Below are positions 41,248 through 55,200 of a stretch of 64,000 nt of DNA, one piece after another (positions within the stretch are counted from its first letter, which is position 1; every line of letters begins with the position of its first letter). This stretch comes from Rhynchopus euleeides (lineage: Eukaryota; Euglenozoa; Diplonemea; Diplonemida; Diplonemidae): assembly GCA_963210315.1 (NCBI GenBank), contig OY723271.1, positions 372,001 to 436,000 of the forward strand, in the 5' to 3' direction. The translations under genes and the position numbers were made by a program. A model generated the notes under the pieces. The model was not told the DNA's origin and made no database searches. It was given only the letters and a program-made list of their open reading frames with translations.

Positions 41248-44200
41248 CGCGGTGGGGTGGGGGGCATGCGGGGGAGGGGGGGGGAGGGGGGCTGTGGGGT
41301 GGTGGTGGTGGTGGGAAAACAAAGATGCAACAACCACCCAGGGTATAAAACCTGATGAAGGTGGTGTTGTGTGAGTGTGCTCTGCCTCTCTCTCCGCTGC
41401 AAATTCCCAACGTAAGCTTAGATGGTGGTGGTGGTGGTGGGTCGTGTGAAGTGTTCAGCAAAGGATCCGCACGTTGAAAAATTTCCTTTTGAGCTGGGGC
41501 TGCGCCGAAATTACAGTGCCCTATCACACAGCTACAACCGCTCTGAGAACTGGGGAACGGGGGGCGAGGTGTTTATCGGGGGGGGTGGGGTGGGATGGGC
41601 CTATCTCGGGCTCGGCTTCCACCTGGATTCATCTCCGACGACGCACGTGAGAGCATGGCCCCATCTCCATTTCCTTTATTTTTGCCATCTATTGTTGGAA
41701 AGCAGAATGCTGAACAGGGGAGGGGGTGTAGGCGGGAGCACGTGTGTGCCGCCACCCTTGTTAGATCGACCAAAACAGTGTGAGAGCCGAAGGGAGGGGC
41801 GGCGGCTGTGGCAGCAGCAAAACATTTTAGAACGGGATGGGAGGATCGAGAGAGGGGAGGGGATGGCTTTGGTTGTTTCCCCAAAAGCGCTTCCTGCCCC
41901 CCCTCACCAACTTCCCTTTTTTTTCATCTCGGCAAGGTTCTCTTGCAGAGGGGGTCTTCGCTGGTCGTTATTCGTCAGTCTTCGTCAGTTTTCACCTATT
42001 TCAACAGGAAATGCACCAAAAATGCACTGACGATCACCCCGTAGCGAAGACCCCCAGAGTCTTGATATGTCTGTCGAAAGCTTCAGTCGGACGGATTTCC
42101 TTCGTTACTTCACGACCCCGCTACGCCTCCGCCGCACGTAACTGGTTAAAAAAATCACAGTAACCCGCGGTTTTCATTCGCCCTTATTTGAATGCGTTCA
42201 CCATTTTCCACTGGGCTCTCCGCCCGGAGAGCGAGCGGTGTGGACGTGGGGTGGTGGTGTTGCGCTCACTCCATACCGCGGAACAGAGCAGGGGGTGGGG
42301 GTGGGGGTGGAGGGGGGGGTGGAGGGGGGGATTTTGTTTATTCCGCTTGGGTGGGCCAACGAGTGCCAATCCCAATTGGGCGGCGGGAAAAGAAATGCAC
42401 ATCGGAGATTACTTTGCCGAAACCTGCAGAGCAGCGAAGACGCACCTCCACCCCCCCCCCCCCACCCCCCAATCTGAGACATAACTGTGCCAAGTGTGGA
42501 CACCTCCCGACTGTGAGGTGGCTCACTTTCCCGCATTTAGGAGTGAAGGCTTGGTATACCACAGCCCCACGCGCCCCACCCGCGACCCGTCTCTCTCACA
42601 TCGGTTGTGCTCTGCAGCAGCAAGAGCTATCTGCAGAGGGGCACCGCTTGTGGCGATGGGTGTTGCCCCCATGTGAGTGTGTGCCACACAGCCCAACTCA
42701 AAACTCAACAAGCGGAGCGCATGTGGGTGGGTGAGTCCCCTACAGAGGCGACACTTGCCCCCCTCAACACGCTGCTGCGCCCGCATCAGAAGGCCTGTCG
42801 GAGATTCCTGGGACCCTCCCCTGCAGCAAGGCAATCGGGAGTAAAAAGCTTCCGCCGAAACGAGTTTGGGGGAGGGAATGTCAGCATTGTGTGTCCTGTC
42901 GGCCTTTAGAAACAGAAACCGGCAAAGAAAAAAATACGCACGATGTATATGATCACCGGGTAGGGCAGATACAGCAGAAGGTTCATCACGGAAGAAGGAG
43001 GGACGGGTATAGTCACATGTGTCATGTCACGACGGGAGAGGCGCCGACGGGAGAGGCGCTATAGGGGGTGGGAGGTGGGGCAAAAAAATACAAAGAACCG
43101 GTGCAAATCGTAGGTTGTGCGCTTCCGCTGATCTCACGAAGGGCGCAAACAAGGTGCTGGGCAGAGAAGGCGAGAGAGGCAGGGGAGGGCGCTGTGGTGT
43201 CAATAAAAATGGAAAGGTTCATATTCCAGCCCCCCCCCCCCTTATTCACCAACTCAGGACTGAGGGGGGGGGGGGGATTTTTTCCGAGAAACGTTCCAGG
43301 TGTGATGACGATTCCTTCCTCGAAGGGACCTGCTCCCAGGCCCTGCCCCCACAACACAAACCCCGACCTACACACGGTTACCTTTCTTGTTGAGTGCAGG
43401 CCCACACCTAGCGAACTCTGAAGCTCCCTTCCACTGCACACACACCCGTACACCCGCACTCTGACCCCCCTCCACTCTTCTCATCCTCACGGATTCGCAA
43501 GGATGGGCCGCCCGCCACCGTGTCCGCACCTCTCCAATCTGTTGCCGCCCACTCTGTGCGCGCTTCGGCTCTTTTTGGGTGCTGCTGTACTGCGCGGCAC
43601 TGCGGCCGACACAGCACGCGCGGTCTCCCAGGGGATCTAGCGAGCCGAGGACAGCATCACAGGGCGGGCGCCGAGGAGAGGTGAAACGGAAGACGGTTCG
43701 GCGGATGGGCACTGCAAGTGGAGGGGTGCCAGGGGTGGCTGGTGGGGGTGGTGGTGGCTGTAGCATCCCGACACAACAGGAGGGCCCCCGCCGCACAGGT
43801 TTGGTTTCCTTATTTTTTTTGACACAGAAAAGGGACGAAGGAGAGCTCTCTGAGCATACAAAAAAATGGGGCTCCGGCGAGGGGGGATGGGGGGAGGGGG
43901 GGGCATCAAGCAAGAGGCATTTCCTGCAAAATAAAAGCCAGCCCAGCGTGTCCACCGTCAAAAAAGGAGCGGGGCGATGTAGCGGGGCGGGGGGGGGCGG
44001 GGTTAGGCTGTCGGTGTGCGGTGGAGGGGGTCACAAGAGCAGGGAGAGGTGCTCGGTGTGCTCCGCAGATCACTGCTACAAAATACCGAGGTAGATAAGA
44101 ATAGAGTTTTCACGTGTTGGTGTGTTGGTGTGTCGGTGTGGAAAATAAACGGCGGCAGAGGGTGGGGTGTCGGGAGTTGCTGACGAACCACGAGAGCCTC

Positions 44201-45559
44201 CGCAACGATTCAACCACGCTGCTGCCCCTCCGTGTTGTTTGTGATATTTATTTTTTCTTTTTTTTTGCACCTTTTTTTATAGCAATTTTCTTCTTGATTG
44301 TTTCCCTCAGAAATGAACCTTCTGCGAACCCAACTTCACAACCCGCACACGGAGATCAAGTGGGCTGCGCGGCCCCAGGAGGGATGGGTTATTTTGTCGG
44401 TATTTTTGTTAATCTCACTCAATAAGAATCCTGATCGAGACACACGGTATTGTATCCTGTTGCTGGGGCACACTGAGCTGACCTTGCAGGGGCGGGGGGC
44501 ATGGGGGAAGGATGGGAGGGGGTGTGCACATGTGTCGACGCGTGTGAAGCCTGGCAGCAGTCAGCACTGCACTTCGGGTCAGGTGCAGGGTCAGTTAACC
44601 CAACCGGACAGCCCGTTGGTAGCCGACTCTGCTTCGGAAAACAACACCTACACTTTTGTCCGCGGCACACCGCCCACCCCTCCCCCACACGCCCCCTTTC
44701 ATCCTCTCGCAGATGCACGCACGAGTTGTTGGTTTCTTTAGTCATGGTTTCGTTCAAATTTGCTGTGTTGGGTGCGCCACAACCCCCCGCATCCCACCTC
44801 GAATGAATAAAATCACAATACAACCCCCAATCACGGACCCCCTTCCCCCTGCCTGTGTCAGAATAAAAATACTGTGCCGGGTTTTGGCAAACCGCCCCAT
44901 CAAAAGTGCAGATGGGCCGGCTCACTTTCCTGCGCTTTCGAAAGGAAACCCCTGACACATCCACCTTGTAGATCCCCCATCGATATGGCAGCCGATATGG
45001 CACCGATCGAGCCCTCCCCTGAGGTTTGGTGCACACCACCTTATGTTTTATGAGAAAAAAAGCGCCGTAATTGTGTTGCTGAAATAACATGCCGGTTAGC
45101 ATAGACGGAGGCTTCCCTGAAGAAGAAGAAGAAGAGAAAAAACACTTGCATCGCCCTTTCGGGGCAGGCCAGGCGGTAGGTTCGTATTGCAAAGAGGAAG
45201 AAAAAAGGTCCAGTGTGAGAAAAGAAAACAGAGGCAACGCGACCTCGACGGGAGCGTAAGGGTAGGGCCCTCCCCACATTTTTTCTTAGGAGAGGGGGCC
45301 TGGTGCCTGCGCCCTCCCACCCACCCCCACACCCAAGCCAGGCAAGAACACACACCCGCAGTGCAGACGGGACACCTCACGGATTGGATGCCCCCCCCTC
45401 CCCCAAGCCCCTGCTGCATTTTTTGGCTAGACCACCCTCGTCGCCCCCGAGTTCCGACAAAGCCATAACCGCTGTTGATTCTGGCTCAAACCTGCAGGCT
45501 CCTCCCACCCCACCCCACCCCACCCCAACACGACACACCCTCGGGATGAGGTCTAAAGT
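41248..45559. other. 4.3-kb gene-poor interval with one MITE
   Basis: I see no gene. Several open frames of 100-290 codons (for example 44419-45279 minus) have no domain, biased composition and no acceptor-like context. Poly-G and poly-C runs are common. Confidence 0.5.
41951..42054 (+). mobile_element. MITE with GGGGTCTTCGCT ends, copy 4
   Basis: 104 bp with perfect 12-bp ends. It is flanked by direct CAGAG (41946-41950 and 42055-42059), the clearest target duplication of the family. Confidence 0.9.
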
Positions 45560-47170
45560 CTATGCCCGAGTCACATCGATGCAGTGCCACGAGTTGTTGA
45601 GGAGCCCGCGCAGGTTCCAGATCCCCTTGGGCGTCTCGGGCTGGGTGTCGTTTGCGGAGTTCACCGCCTTGACGCACATCTCAAATTTGTTCTGTGTGGA
45701 CTCCACAGGAAGCTGCGCCTGCCACAGGGTCCAGGCCCACTGCCGGGGCATGGGGGCGTCGTTCTGCCGGGAGTATTTGTCTGTTGACTTCCTCTCATCC
45801 TGCGTCTGCGACAGCTCAGCCTGCACCCACGAGTTCCCCCCGTCGATTGTCACATCCACACGCTGCACCCCACGGCCACCACCGCCCCACGCATACCCGC
45901 TTGCCTGCAGCATGTTGTCCGACAGGTCCACCTCCTCCTTGTCGTCGGGGATGAGGATCGCGCTCTGCACAGGCATCTCACGCACAGGGGGTGCCTCCTT
46001 GGCAGCCAGGGCGGAGCTCATCCTGTCGAGGAAGCTGGGCCCGATGTTCTTATAGTCCTTCTGCTGCCAGAGAGACTGGCTCTCCTCGGGGGACAGCGTG
46101 ATGGAGCGGAGCCACTTCACGCTCCGCGCCCCCACAATGCCTGGCGCCACGACGCGGATGGGGAAGCCGTGGTCCGGAGGGAGAGGGACGCCGTTCATCT
46201 CCCACGCCAGCAGCACGTCTGCGTCGGGGTCGATGGCGCGGTCGTAGGAGACGCTTGCGCCGTAGTTTCCGTCGAGGCCTCCGTCCATCCCCTCAAAGAG
46301 GACGTGGCGGAGCCCGTTCCGCCGGACGAACTCCTCATTCGCCCCGACGTGCTTCAGGACATCCGACAGGCGCACCCCGGTCCACTCCGCGTTGCTGATG
46401 GCGGTGGAGTCCCACATCAGCCCGTCCACCCCGCGGAGCTTGCTCATCCCCACCCTCCGGTTGCCGGCGCATTGGATGGTGACGGGCACCGTGGTGTGGG
46501 GGAAGTTCTTCTTGAGGTACTCCAGGGTGAACTCCTTCCGGATTTTGTCCGCACCCTCCACCGTTAGGCGGTAGGCACTCTCATCCACGACGGGCACCGG
46601 GAGGTGGTTCCGCACATAGAACGTGTCGTTTGGGGTGAAGAACGACGCCGCGAGGATGTCCTTCGGAGGCTCCGCGTTGAAAGGCCTCATCGAAAGCACT
46701 TCAAGCGCCGGATGCCTCGAGGGCTCCCCTGCATAGGGGTCGGTCGCCTGCTGCTCGAGCTGCTTCTTGCGGTCCGCAGGGGCGACGTTGCCAATGCGCA
46801 TGCTCTCCAGAAGTTTCATCGTGATGCTGCTCTCGCGATGCACCTGGTAGATCTGCCAGAAAGGTTCGATCGACCCCCCCGCAGCCATCAGGATCTTATC
46901 ACCCCCAGGGTGCGCCTCCACAAACTCCGTGATGTCATACACGCCATCACGGAAGGTCACCCAAATGGGGCCCGACCCGTCCTTCGTCGCCTTCGCCCTC
47001 ACGTCCTCCAGGCTGTAGTCGGGGAGCCCGGTGACGCGTGCCCCGGCCTCCTGGGGGGGGCGGTAGACGTCTGTTGCGGGCTTCTGCGGTGTCTTGGCGT
47101 GCGCCGCGGCACACCCGCTGGCAAAACCGGCAGCAGCGCCGACAGCCACGCGGCGCCACATGCGGGACAT
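45560..47170 (-). CDS. SUOX: Sulfite oxidase, mitochondrial
   Basis: The protein has 536 residues and oxidises sulfite to sulfate with a molybdenum cofactor, passing electrons through a cytochrome b5 domain to cytochrome c. Residues 1-26 (MSRMWRRVAVGAAAGFASG) look like a mitochondrial presequence. The b5 domain spans about 48-125, with haem ligands His87 in HPGG and His111. The Moco domain follows, with the cofactor Cys234 in TIQCAGNRR and typical blocks FYVRNHLPVP, DHGFPIRVVAPGIVGARSVKWL. The C-terminal dimerisation domain ends in IWNLRGLLNNSWHCIDV. The order and length match animal and protist SUOX, not the b5-less plant enzyme. The Met at 47170 opens the presequence. There is no intron. 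Confidence 0.95.
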   Translation of the reverse strand: MSRMWRRVAVGAAAGFASGCAAAHAKTPQKPATDVYRPPQEAGARVTGLPDYSLEDVRAKATKDGSGPIWVTFRDGVYDITEFVEAHPGGDKILMAAGGSIEPFWQIYQVHRESSITMKLLESMRIGNVAPADRKKQLEQQATDPYAGEPSRHPALEVLSMRPFNAEPPKDILAASFFTPNDTFYVRNHLPVPVVDESAYRLTVEGADKIRKEFTLEYLKKNFPHTTVPVTIQCAGNRRVGMSKLRGVDGLMWDSTAISNAEWTGVRLSDVLKHVGANEEFVRRNGLRHVLFEGMDGGLDGNYGASVSYDRAIDPDADVLLAWEMNGVPLPPDHGFPIRVVAPGIVGARSVKWLRSITLSPEESQSLWQQKDYKNIGPSFLDRMSSALAAKEAPPVREMPVQSAILIPDDKEEVDLSDNMLQASGYAWGGGGRGVQRVDVTIDGGNSWVQAELSQTQDERKSTDKYSRQNDAPMPRQWAWTLWQAQLPVESTQNKFEMCVKAVNSANDTQPETPKGIWNLRGLLNNSWHCIDVTRA

Positions 47171-50100
47171 AGGGTTGTGGGGAGAGGGGTGGTCGTGTAT
47201 CCTGTCCGAAGGGGGGTGGGTGATGGGAGGGGGGGGGAGAGAGGGGGTTTGATTGTAGAAAGTAGCGTATTTGCGTACGGTTTGCTCCACCTCCTGCATG
47301 ACGCACAAAACAAGTTCTCTGCGCAACGCTACGCTATTGCGTCCAAGAGAGTGGGTGGGGGAAGGGGGGATCTGTCGAACACAGTAGCACTGTGGTGGCG
47401 AGGGTGGTTGAGGCAACAGAAAACATCTGCATCGTGAGGATGGGTAGTCTGCATAGAGATCGCACAGAGCTCGTGTTGATTGTTGGCAAAGGCAAGGCGC
47501 GTGAGAATCGGGGTGGTGGGGGGTGGGGGAAGCCGTCTTTCCTTGGGAGATGGTGCGCTTTCGAAGCCTTCCCTGATTTTTGAAATACCCGCTGTGGCTG
47601 GGAGGGGATTCATGTTGGCCTGCTTTTTATCCCGCGACAAGGAGAAATAAAAAGACAGGTCAACAGCCACCCCTCCCCCCCACCATGCAACCCTGCCGCC
47701 AGACTCCCACAGCCCCCCCCCCCCCCCCCACCCCCAAAAAGAGATAAAAAATATGGGCTGCCCAGCTCCTCTTCACGACCTGATCTTCGTTTTTTTGTTG
47801 CACCCCCCTCTCCCCCTCACCCCCCCCCCTCTTCTTGTGGGTTTCGACCACACAGAGGTCACTTTCTCCCTCTCCCTCTCCCTCACACACCCACCCCCCC
47901 CCCTCCACCCCCACACACACACCTCCAAAACCACACCACACATACCTTCGTGGGACAACCTCAGCTCTGTTGGGGTGAAGAGAGACAAAAAAGATGGTCG
48001 CTCTCCCCCAAGCAAAATCACCGGGTTGTCTGCTGTTGTGAGTGACCCAGTCGAGTTGGGAAGGTGGTGAGGGTTTGAGAGAGGAAGCGGTGTAGGAGGG
48101 CTGTAATGGCCCGGGGGAGGGGGGGGGGGCGCAGGACAGTGCCATAAGGGGGAGGGGGGGGGGGGTGATTTGCCGAGGGCGGGGGGTATAACAGCAACCG
48201 CCACCCCTAACACATGCCTCTAGCAACGAGGAAGAGAGGGGGGGGGGGAGGGAGGAGGTGGGAAGGCGGTGGAGAGAGGGGGAAGAAAGTGGCATGCACG
48301 GGGAAGATGAGCCAATCAAAATCCATGACCCCCCACGCACAGAAACTCCCAACAAAAGCCTCGACCCACCCCATCCCATCCCATCCCCCGTCAAGGGGAG
48401 AGGGGGGGGGGAGGGGGAGGGACAGAGAGGGAGAAACGGCTGGAGGATGTCCGACACGGCCAAAATGACCCTCTACCACCACCACCACCACCACCATACC
48501 TCACTCCCTAAAACCCCCCCCACCTCATGCAAGCGCTGTTCTGTTTTTTTTTCAACCACGTCACTTCTCACAAATCCGCTTTTGATAGAAGGGGGGGTAT
48601 GAGGTATGAGGTCGGGGGGAAATTCGCGGACTTTTTCTCCTTCAAAAACAAAAGAAAAACAAAAAAAGGCAAAATAAATTATCCGGTTGGTCGATGCATC
48701 TCGTTTCTTCCTTGGGGGGCTAGGTGGGTGGTGATGTGTTTTTTTTGGGGGGTTTATTTGAATATGGCTTGGTGTTGGTGGGGGTCAGGTCAACACGTTT
48801 TTGCCGCCCCCTTCAAATGCACTGGAGTAACGTGATAAAGAAGCGAAATTGAGGGGGGGGGGGGTGAGGAGAGAGAACCTTCTACGTCCCTGCTCTGTGA
48901 CAAAAGCCGTGCCAGTCGTGTGACACCTCAACTGTTTTTTTTGTCCAGGTGATTCCCCACCGTTGTGCACGGAGTAGAACAGAAAAGAAAGGATGTCTCC
49001 CTACCCGCCGTCTGTCAGTTTTTTGTTTCACTTTGGGGGAGTGAACGAGTGGGTGAGAGAGAGAGAGAGTGCGTGAGTCTTCTGGGGGGGGGGGGGGGGG
49101 ATGATGAGTGGTTACGAGGGTGGCGGGAGTGGACTTCCCCACCTCCCCCACACCCGTTCTGTTGATAGTTTGAGATGATTTGTGCATGTGTGTTTTGTGT
49201 GACGAAACGAAGAATAAAATCCGTATAATAACGCTGTCATCTGACACCATCCCGAGAGGTTTTAGAAAGATGGCAGTAAACGCGTTCCGCACACTGAACC
49301 GCCTGTGCGGGTGAAGATGAAGAAGCGGAAGATGGAGAATAAAAAACATAATTTTTTTTAAAACCCTGTGCCTGGAATTTTGACCGAGTTAGATAAAATT
49401 TTCAGTGCAATCCTTCAGCACCTCCCCCCTAGATTTTTAGGTTTTCTTGACCCAATGGTCGAAATCTGCGACATAGTGGAAATCCCGGGGACATGTCGAA
49501 TTCGAAAATATTGGGTTAAAAAACCCCAGGGGGGACCCTTTGGTTTCACCCCCTGTTGGGGGGCCTGGTGGGCGTTCAGGTGAGCTGCGACCCTTCGGGT
49601 TCTGACAGAGTGCAGCAATGGTAATCAACCGTCGTGAACGTACTTTCGTGCCGGCATGGCTATCCATGGGCACCGTGGCATGTCGCCGCATCCGTTCCGA
49701 TCACAAGCGCCAGAGGCAAATCAGAAGTCCTCTGGTCCAGTGCAGGCACCTGCGCTGCAGATACCCAAGGGACTGTTGTGCACAAAAATGCACACACAAG
49801 GACATCAACTGGCCGAGGCAATGCAGCTCGCAGCCTATCGATTCGATTCGGGGCACAAGCCTCACGAGCTGGTCACGCGATACCACGTTACTCTGCGTGG
49901 CGTATTCCGTGCAGCCGAAATGGCTTGGGCAGCAGTGCACAGGGGACTTCTGCTGCACTGCGACAGGACAACAACCCAAGCACGTGCCGCGTACATCCAG
50001 AGGTGAAGTTGGATGAGGAAGATCAGTGGCTTCTGGGAGGAAGAGGGCGACCGCATCCACGTCGCGGATAACACACTCAGCACACGAGCGGGCGTTGCAC

Positions 50101-52243
50101 GAAATCCCCCATGTGTAAACAGGGGAAATCGGGCTTTTAGGGGATCCTGGTCAGGAATAAAAATTTCCACACATATTTTTCGACTTCCTGAGGCCAAAAA
50201 CCGGTGTTCCTGGACCCAGATGTGACATCTGGATGACATAATAAAAATCCAGAGTGCCTTAGAGGCGCGCGGGACATTTTTTTGGGGTTCGTGACTGGGG
50301 ACCCCCTATTTTGGGGGATTTCCCGTAGGTGGAAAATGTCGATTTTCCGATTTTAAATCACTCTGGGGGCACCTGCGGGGCCATATTTTGCATTTTCAGA
50401 CAGGGGGCCTATACCCTACAAACCCGATTTTCGGGTTTTTTGACCATTTTATGCCTTGTGCGAAAACGTGATATTTTTTGGACAAAATTCCAGGCACAGG
50501 GTTTAAAAAAATCAACAACAACAACAAACAGCATCACATGCGAGACAAAACAAAACAGTCCCACCAACAGGCCATGCTCAACAGGAGGTGGAAGCATCCC
50601 ACAAAAGTGTCACTTCAACTCTGCCGCTCTCTCTCTACTGTATGATACTTCGTTTGATGCGTTGACGCTTCCACACACACTTACGAACCCACTTGCCTGA
50701 TGAAGGGGGTGGTGTGTAGAGCACGTTTGGCAGAGCTGAATGACACTTTCCGCGCGAAAGTCGTGTGCGTAAAAAAATAAACAGCAAAAAATGAACGCAA
50801 AGATCAAGGAAAAACGCTAAAAACCCAGCAAAAATATGGAAGGGGTACGGAGGAGGGAGAGGGGCGAGATGGGGGAGATGTTGCAATGGAGAAGGGGATA
50901 TAACAACAACCGTAATTGTGGGTTACTACGCAGTGCAGGTGGGGGGGGGGGGGTGAGGGGGGGGGGGGTAGCGGCAAAGGGTTGACCCGCGATGTGATGC
51001 ATTGATGGGGGGTGGGGGGGGGGGGGGGAAGTCAAATCTGATGAAGTCACCCACATAGGATTTGGATGTGGGTTGGAGTGTTTGGGAGATGAGGGTTGTT
51101 GCTTGTGCATTGTGGAGAACCCCAATGTTGCTCGACACTGGGGCTTGGCGTGTGTGTGTGTGTTGATCACTTTTTAGGTGGGTTAACCCTGCACGGGTCC
51201 TAGCCCACCCCCATCCCACCCTACGTTACAGCCGAGGCCCCACTCGGGTCAGAGTGTGGGGCCAGTTCAGTGCCACGTGTGTGTGTGTGTGTGATGCATT
51301 GTCGTTAGGAGAGGGAAAGGAGGAGAGGGGCGGATCTGCTGCTGCCGCTGGTGTTTTAACCGCCCCAGCAGCATTTTATTTTGTTTTTGCCCCAACCCCC
51401 CCCCTTCCTCACACAGACACACACACGCCTGTCCCCTTGTTGCTTTCCTACCTTCCAGCAATGACATACACCAAGCCACCTCAATATCTCAATATCGTAA
51501 GAGAATCGCTGATCTGCCAGCGATGGGCTATCTTTTCCCACATCACCCTTCTTGGTGATTTCCCCTTGAACATGCCATATTCTGCATTGTTTTTCCCATT
51601 TGCAAAAGGAAAGTGCGGTCGTTGTTCGGCTTCACCCCTCTTTTTTTTTTGCACCTGATTCCATTTCTGTTGTTGGTGTCGAATGTCAAATTTTTTTTGC
51701 TTCTGACTCTTTCCACACCCCACGGAAGGGGGCGCGCTTTGCCGGGAAGGAGGAGATGTGGGGGGGAGGGGGGGAGGGGGACAACAAATAAAAATAACCA
51801 ACAAAATATATATGTCGCTCTCTTGACGAATCTAAACCACACGCGACCGACGCCCCCCCTCCCCTCCCCTCCCCAACCAAAAAAACCAACCAACCAATCC
51901 AGCGGTGAAGCTTCCCGGTGTCCCCGGGTCCTGACACCACCTTGCCAGACCATCTCCACACCAAGGCCCGGGATCAGAAAGAGGAATGGTTGGGAGGGCG
52001 GAAGAGGAGGACAGACAGGCCCTCCCTTGCCCTGCACAGCCGTGATGGCTGGATGAAGGAACAACGAATCGGCACGCCCCGTCCCCTCATGCCTCCTGCC
52101 TAACTCTTCCGAATTTGGATTCTTCTTGGGAGTGGGGGCGTCTTCCTTTCTTCTAAAGTCTGATGTGTTTTGTGGGGTAGGGGGATGGGGTGGGGTGGGG
52201 TGGGGGTGGGGGGTGAGGAGTGAGGGTGTTGTGTGTGAAAATC
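47171..52243. other. 5-kb gene-poor interval with one inverted-repeat element
   Basis: No gene is recognised apart from the element at 49353-50511. It is rich in poly-G and poly-C runs and CAC-type microsatellites (for example near 48475). Confidence 0.5.
49353..50511. mobile_element. Non-autonomous DNA element with 30-bp inverted ends, 1.16 kb
   Basis: The left end reads AAACCCTGTGCCTGGAATTTTG after a T run. The right end is its reverse complement followed by an A run, so about 30 bp pair almost perfectly. No transposase frame lies between. AT-rich flanks hide the target duplication. Confidence 0.8.
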
Positions 52244-55200
52244 TCACGCGAACATCTGGATGATCAGCTTGCGGGTCTCCTCGTTGATCCGCGCGTCCTC
52301 ACCCTCCTCGCTCAGCAGCTGTGGGGTGTGTGGTGGAGAGTGGGGCATGCGGTGTCAAAAAGAATCGGCTGCAATGATGACCGGCGCACAGCTTTGAATG
52401 AAACGGGAACACGTTAAATCCGTCGTTTACACTGACAAAAATCTTCTTGCAGTCATACCTCCTGTGCGATCTGCTTGATAGCGTTCAGGTTCTCGCCGTT
52501 GGGCCCCACAACATGCGGCGACTTGGTCGCGACGTAGTCACGGAAGATCTTCTCGTGCACAATGGCGGACTCCTCGTTGTCGCCACCCACGGGCAGCAGG
52601 CGGCACACCGCAGGCATGACATCAGCTGTAGTCGGGTGGTGGTATGCCATAAGATCGCAGCACAAGCAACAAAAGGGTGAGGCGGACTGGGGGGGAGGGT
52701 TGGGCAACGTGCCCCGAAGAACAACAACAGGGGCGGCAGCAGCAGCACAATAGAAGCACGGGCATACCCTCCGGCACCTGCTGCGGGAACAGCTTGACGA
52801 ACTTCAGCAGCGCGGACACGGCGTTGCAGATGGCAGGGCCCCACTCCTCGTCGTCGGTGTGCTTGCAGATGTTGTTCAGCACCTCCAGGGAGCGGGGGAA
52901 GAAGTCCTGCAGGAGGGTGTGGTGTGGAGGTGTGGGCGTGTTGGGGTGATGCACACGACACGGCACACCGTCGAAGCACAAACATGCGGCAAGGGGCTGC
53001 CTGCAGCCTTGCAGGGCACGGCACCACGTTGCATACCGCAGGGAGGCCGGGGTTGTTGGCGATGCTGACGATCTGCGTGGCGTACTGCACGCAGACACCC
53101 AGACCGTACGCAGCAGACTGTGCCGTGTCCTCGTACAGCATGGCGTAGTTCTGCAGTGCGCGGATGATGTCGTGGAAGAAGGGCATGGCGTGCTCGCGAC
53201 CGTGCTCGATGAAGTCGTCGAAGACGCACAGCGCCAGCTTCACGCCGACCTGCCCGTACTTCCTCTGGTCGAGCATGTCGGTCATCTGCGGGAGGAAGTC
53301 CGACACGAAGGGCCCAATGAAGGCCTGGTGGGTCTTGATCATCTGCCCCACAGCCTCGGACGTGGTGATCAGGAACACCTCCTCGATGTTCTGCTGCTCC
53401 TCCAGCTTCTCCTCCTCGTCCTCGTCGCCCTGCACCTTCTTCGCGTCCTCTGTGGGTGGCAGGGGGGTGGGTGTGTTGCCGCCACGCAGGTCGGGCGCCA
53501 GGGGAATCACACAGACATTTGCAGGGGGGGGGACCTCCGCCGGAGCGTGAAGCGGCATCCCAAACGTGACAACAAAACGAAGGCCCCCGCGGGGATTGCC
53601 CTCGCTACCAGCCACAGTCACCCGGCTCAGTCAGTCAGTGGAAGGGGGGGGGGGGGGTAGACCGCCCCCCCTCTCACTCAGCCACACCTCCCTGCCGACA
53701 ACTGCTTCTTTCCGTTGTTGGAATTGGAGACCACGAAGACAATACCCACTACCACCACCCCCCACCCCACCCCACACCACCACCAGGAGACATACCCTCG
53801 TTCGACTTCCGGCGCTCCAGCGACTCCTGGAACAGCTGCTTCAGCACGTTGAACGTGGTCTGCACGCTGTCCGCAGGGATGCAGTCGTGCCCGCAGATCT
53901 TCACAATCTCCGCGAACGCCTCCACCTCCCTGCACGCGGCCTCCAGGTCCGCCTCCGACTGCAGCGCCTCGATCAGGCGGGGCGCGAGGAACACCAGCAG
54001 CTCGCTGAGGTCCTTCTGCGCGTTGGGGTTGCCGTTCGCCACGAAGTTCGCCTTGGCGCTCTGCATGACCAGGGGGAACAGGGCCGCCGCCTTCATACGC
54101 ACCGTCTCGCTGACGGGGTTGGACACCAGCGGGATGGCCTTCTCGCAGATGGGCTGCACGTGCTTGAACATCAGCTGGGGCATGCACTGCAGGTACGTCT
54201 CCAGCATCTCGCACGCCGCTGCCTTCTCCTCGATCAGGTTGGTGTGGATGGCGAGGCGGCGCTCGCCCTGCCCCTTCATGGCCAGGCGGATCACGTTCAC
54301 CTCACGCTCGTCCACAACCTCCTCGTCGTCGAGCAGGCGGGCGTCCTCCTCGGAGCACTGCTCCAGCAGGCGCGGCATCAGGGTCGAGAGGTAAGGCTCG
54401 AACAGGTCCTGCGCGACGGTCGCCATGCGGCCCCACGAGGGGCGCAGGAAGGTGTGCCTCCTGTCACCCGCATCGATGTGGGTCGTGCACTGCAGCATGT
54501 AGTCCAGCAGCCCCTTGCAGTCGCTCTGGTCCCCGCCCTGCAGGATCCGCTCCTGGCCCACCGCGCAGCACATGAAGGAGGCGCACTCGATGGCCTTCCC
54601 CTTCACCTCCTGGTGGCGCGGGTCCTCCGGCAGGTTGAACACAACCTTCACCACAGGCATGAACTTGTCGTAGTAGGGGGCGAAGTCAGACCCGAGGTTC
54701 TCCGACAGACCGGAGACGGAGGCGAGCAGCTGCTCCTTCACGAACAGGGGCTCATCCTGGTTCATGAGCATGTTGTACACGGTGTTCATCAGCCCGGGGA
54801 CGTGGCTCTTGTAGGTCTCGGAGTCAGCCTCCTCGCAGAAGTTGACGATGATGGAGGCACCGACGTGACGCACGCGCAGAACGGGGTCCTGCAGGAGCTT
54901 GTCGACAGAGGAGAGGATCTGCTGGTGGAAGACACCCTGGAACTCGCCGGAGTCGCCGAAGTCGGTGCAGAACTGCGCCAGGGCGCGCCCCGCCTGGTGG
55001 CGCACCTTGGGGTGCTCGTCAGACACGTGCGACACAATCAGCATGGTCAGCTGCGCCAGGTTCTTCTCGAACTTCCGCTTGCACCCCTCCGCAACGTGGG
55101 CCAGACCCTTGATGGCCGCCCAGCGGTTCCGCCAGTCCTTCTTGTTCTGGTCGTTAACGAGCTCCAGGAGGCGGTTCCCCGCGAAGCGCTCCATCGCCAC

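Noticed and set aside
44419-45279. Minus-strand open frame of 286 codons on the gene strand
   Set aside because: Biased, patchy composition with Ser runs from a TTC microsatellite; no recognisable fold or motif.
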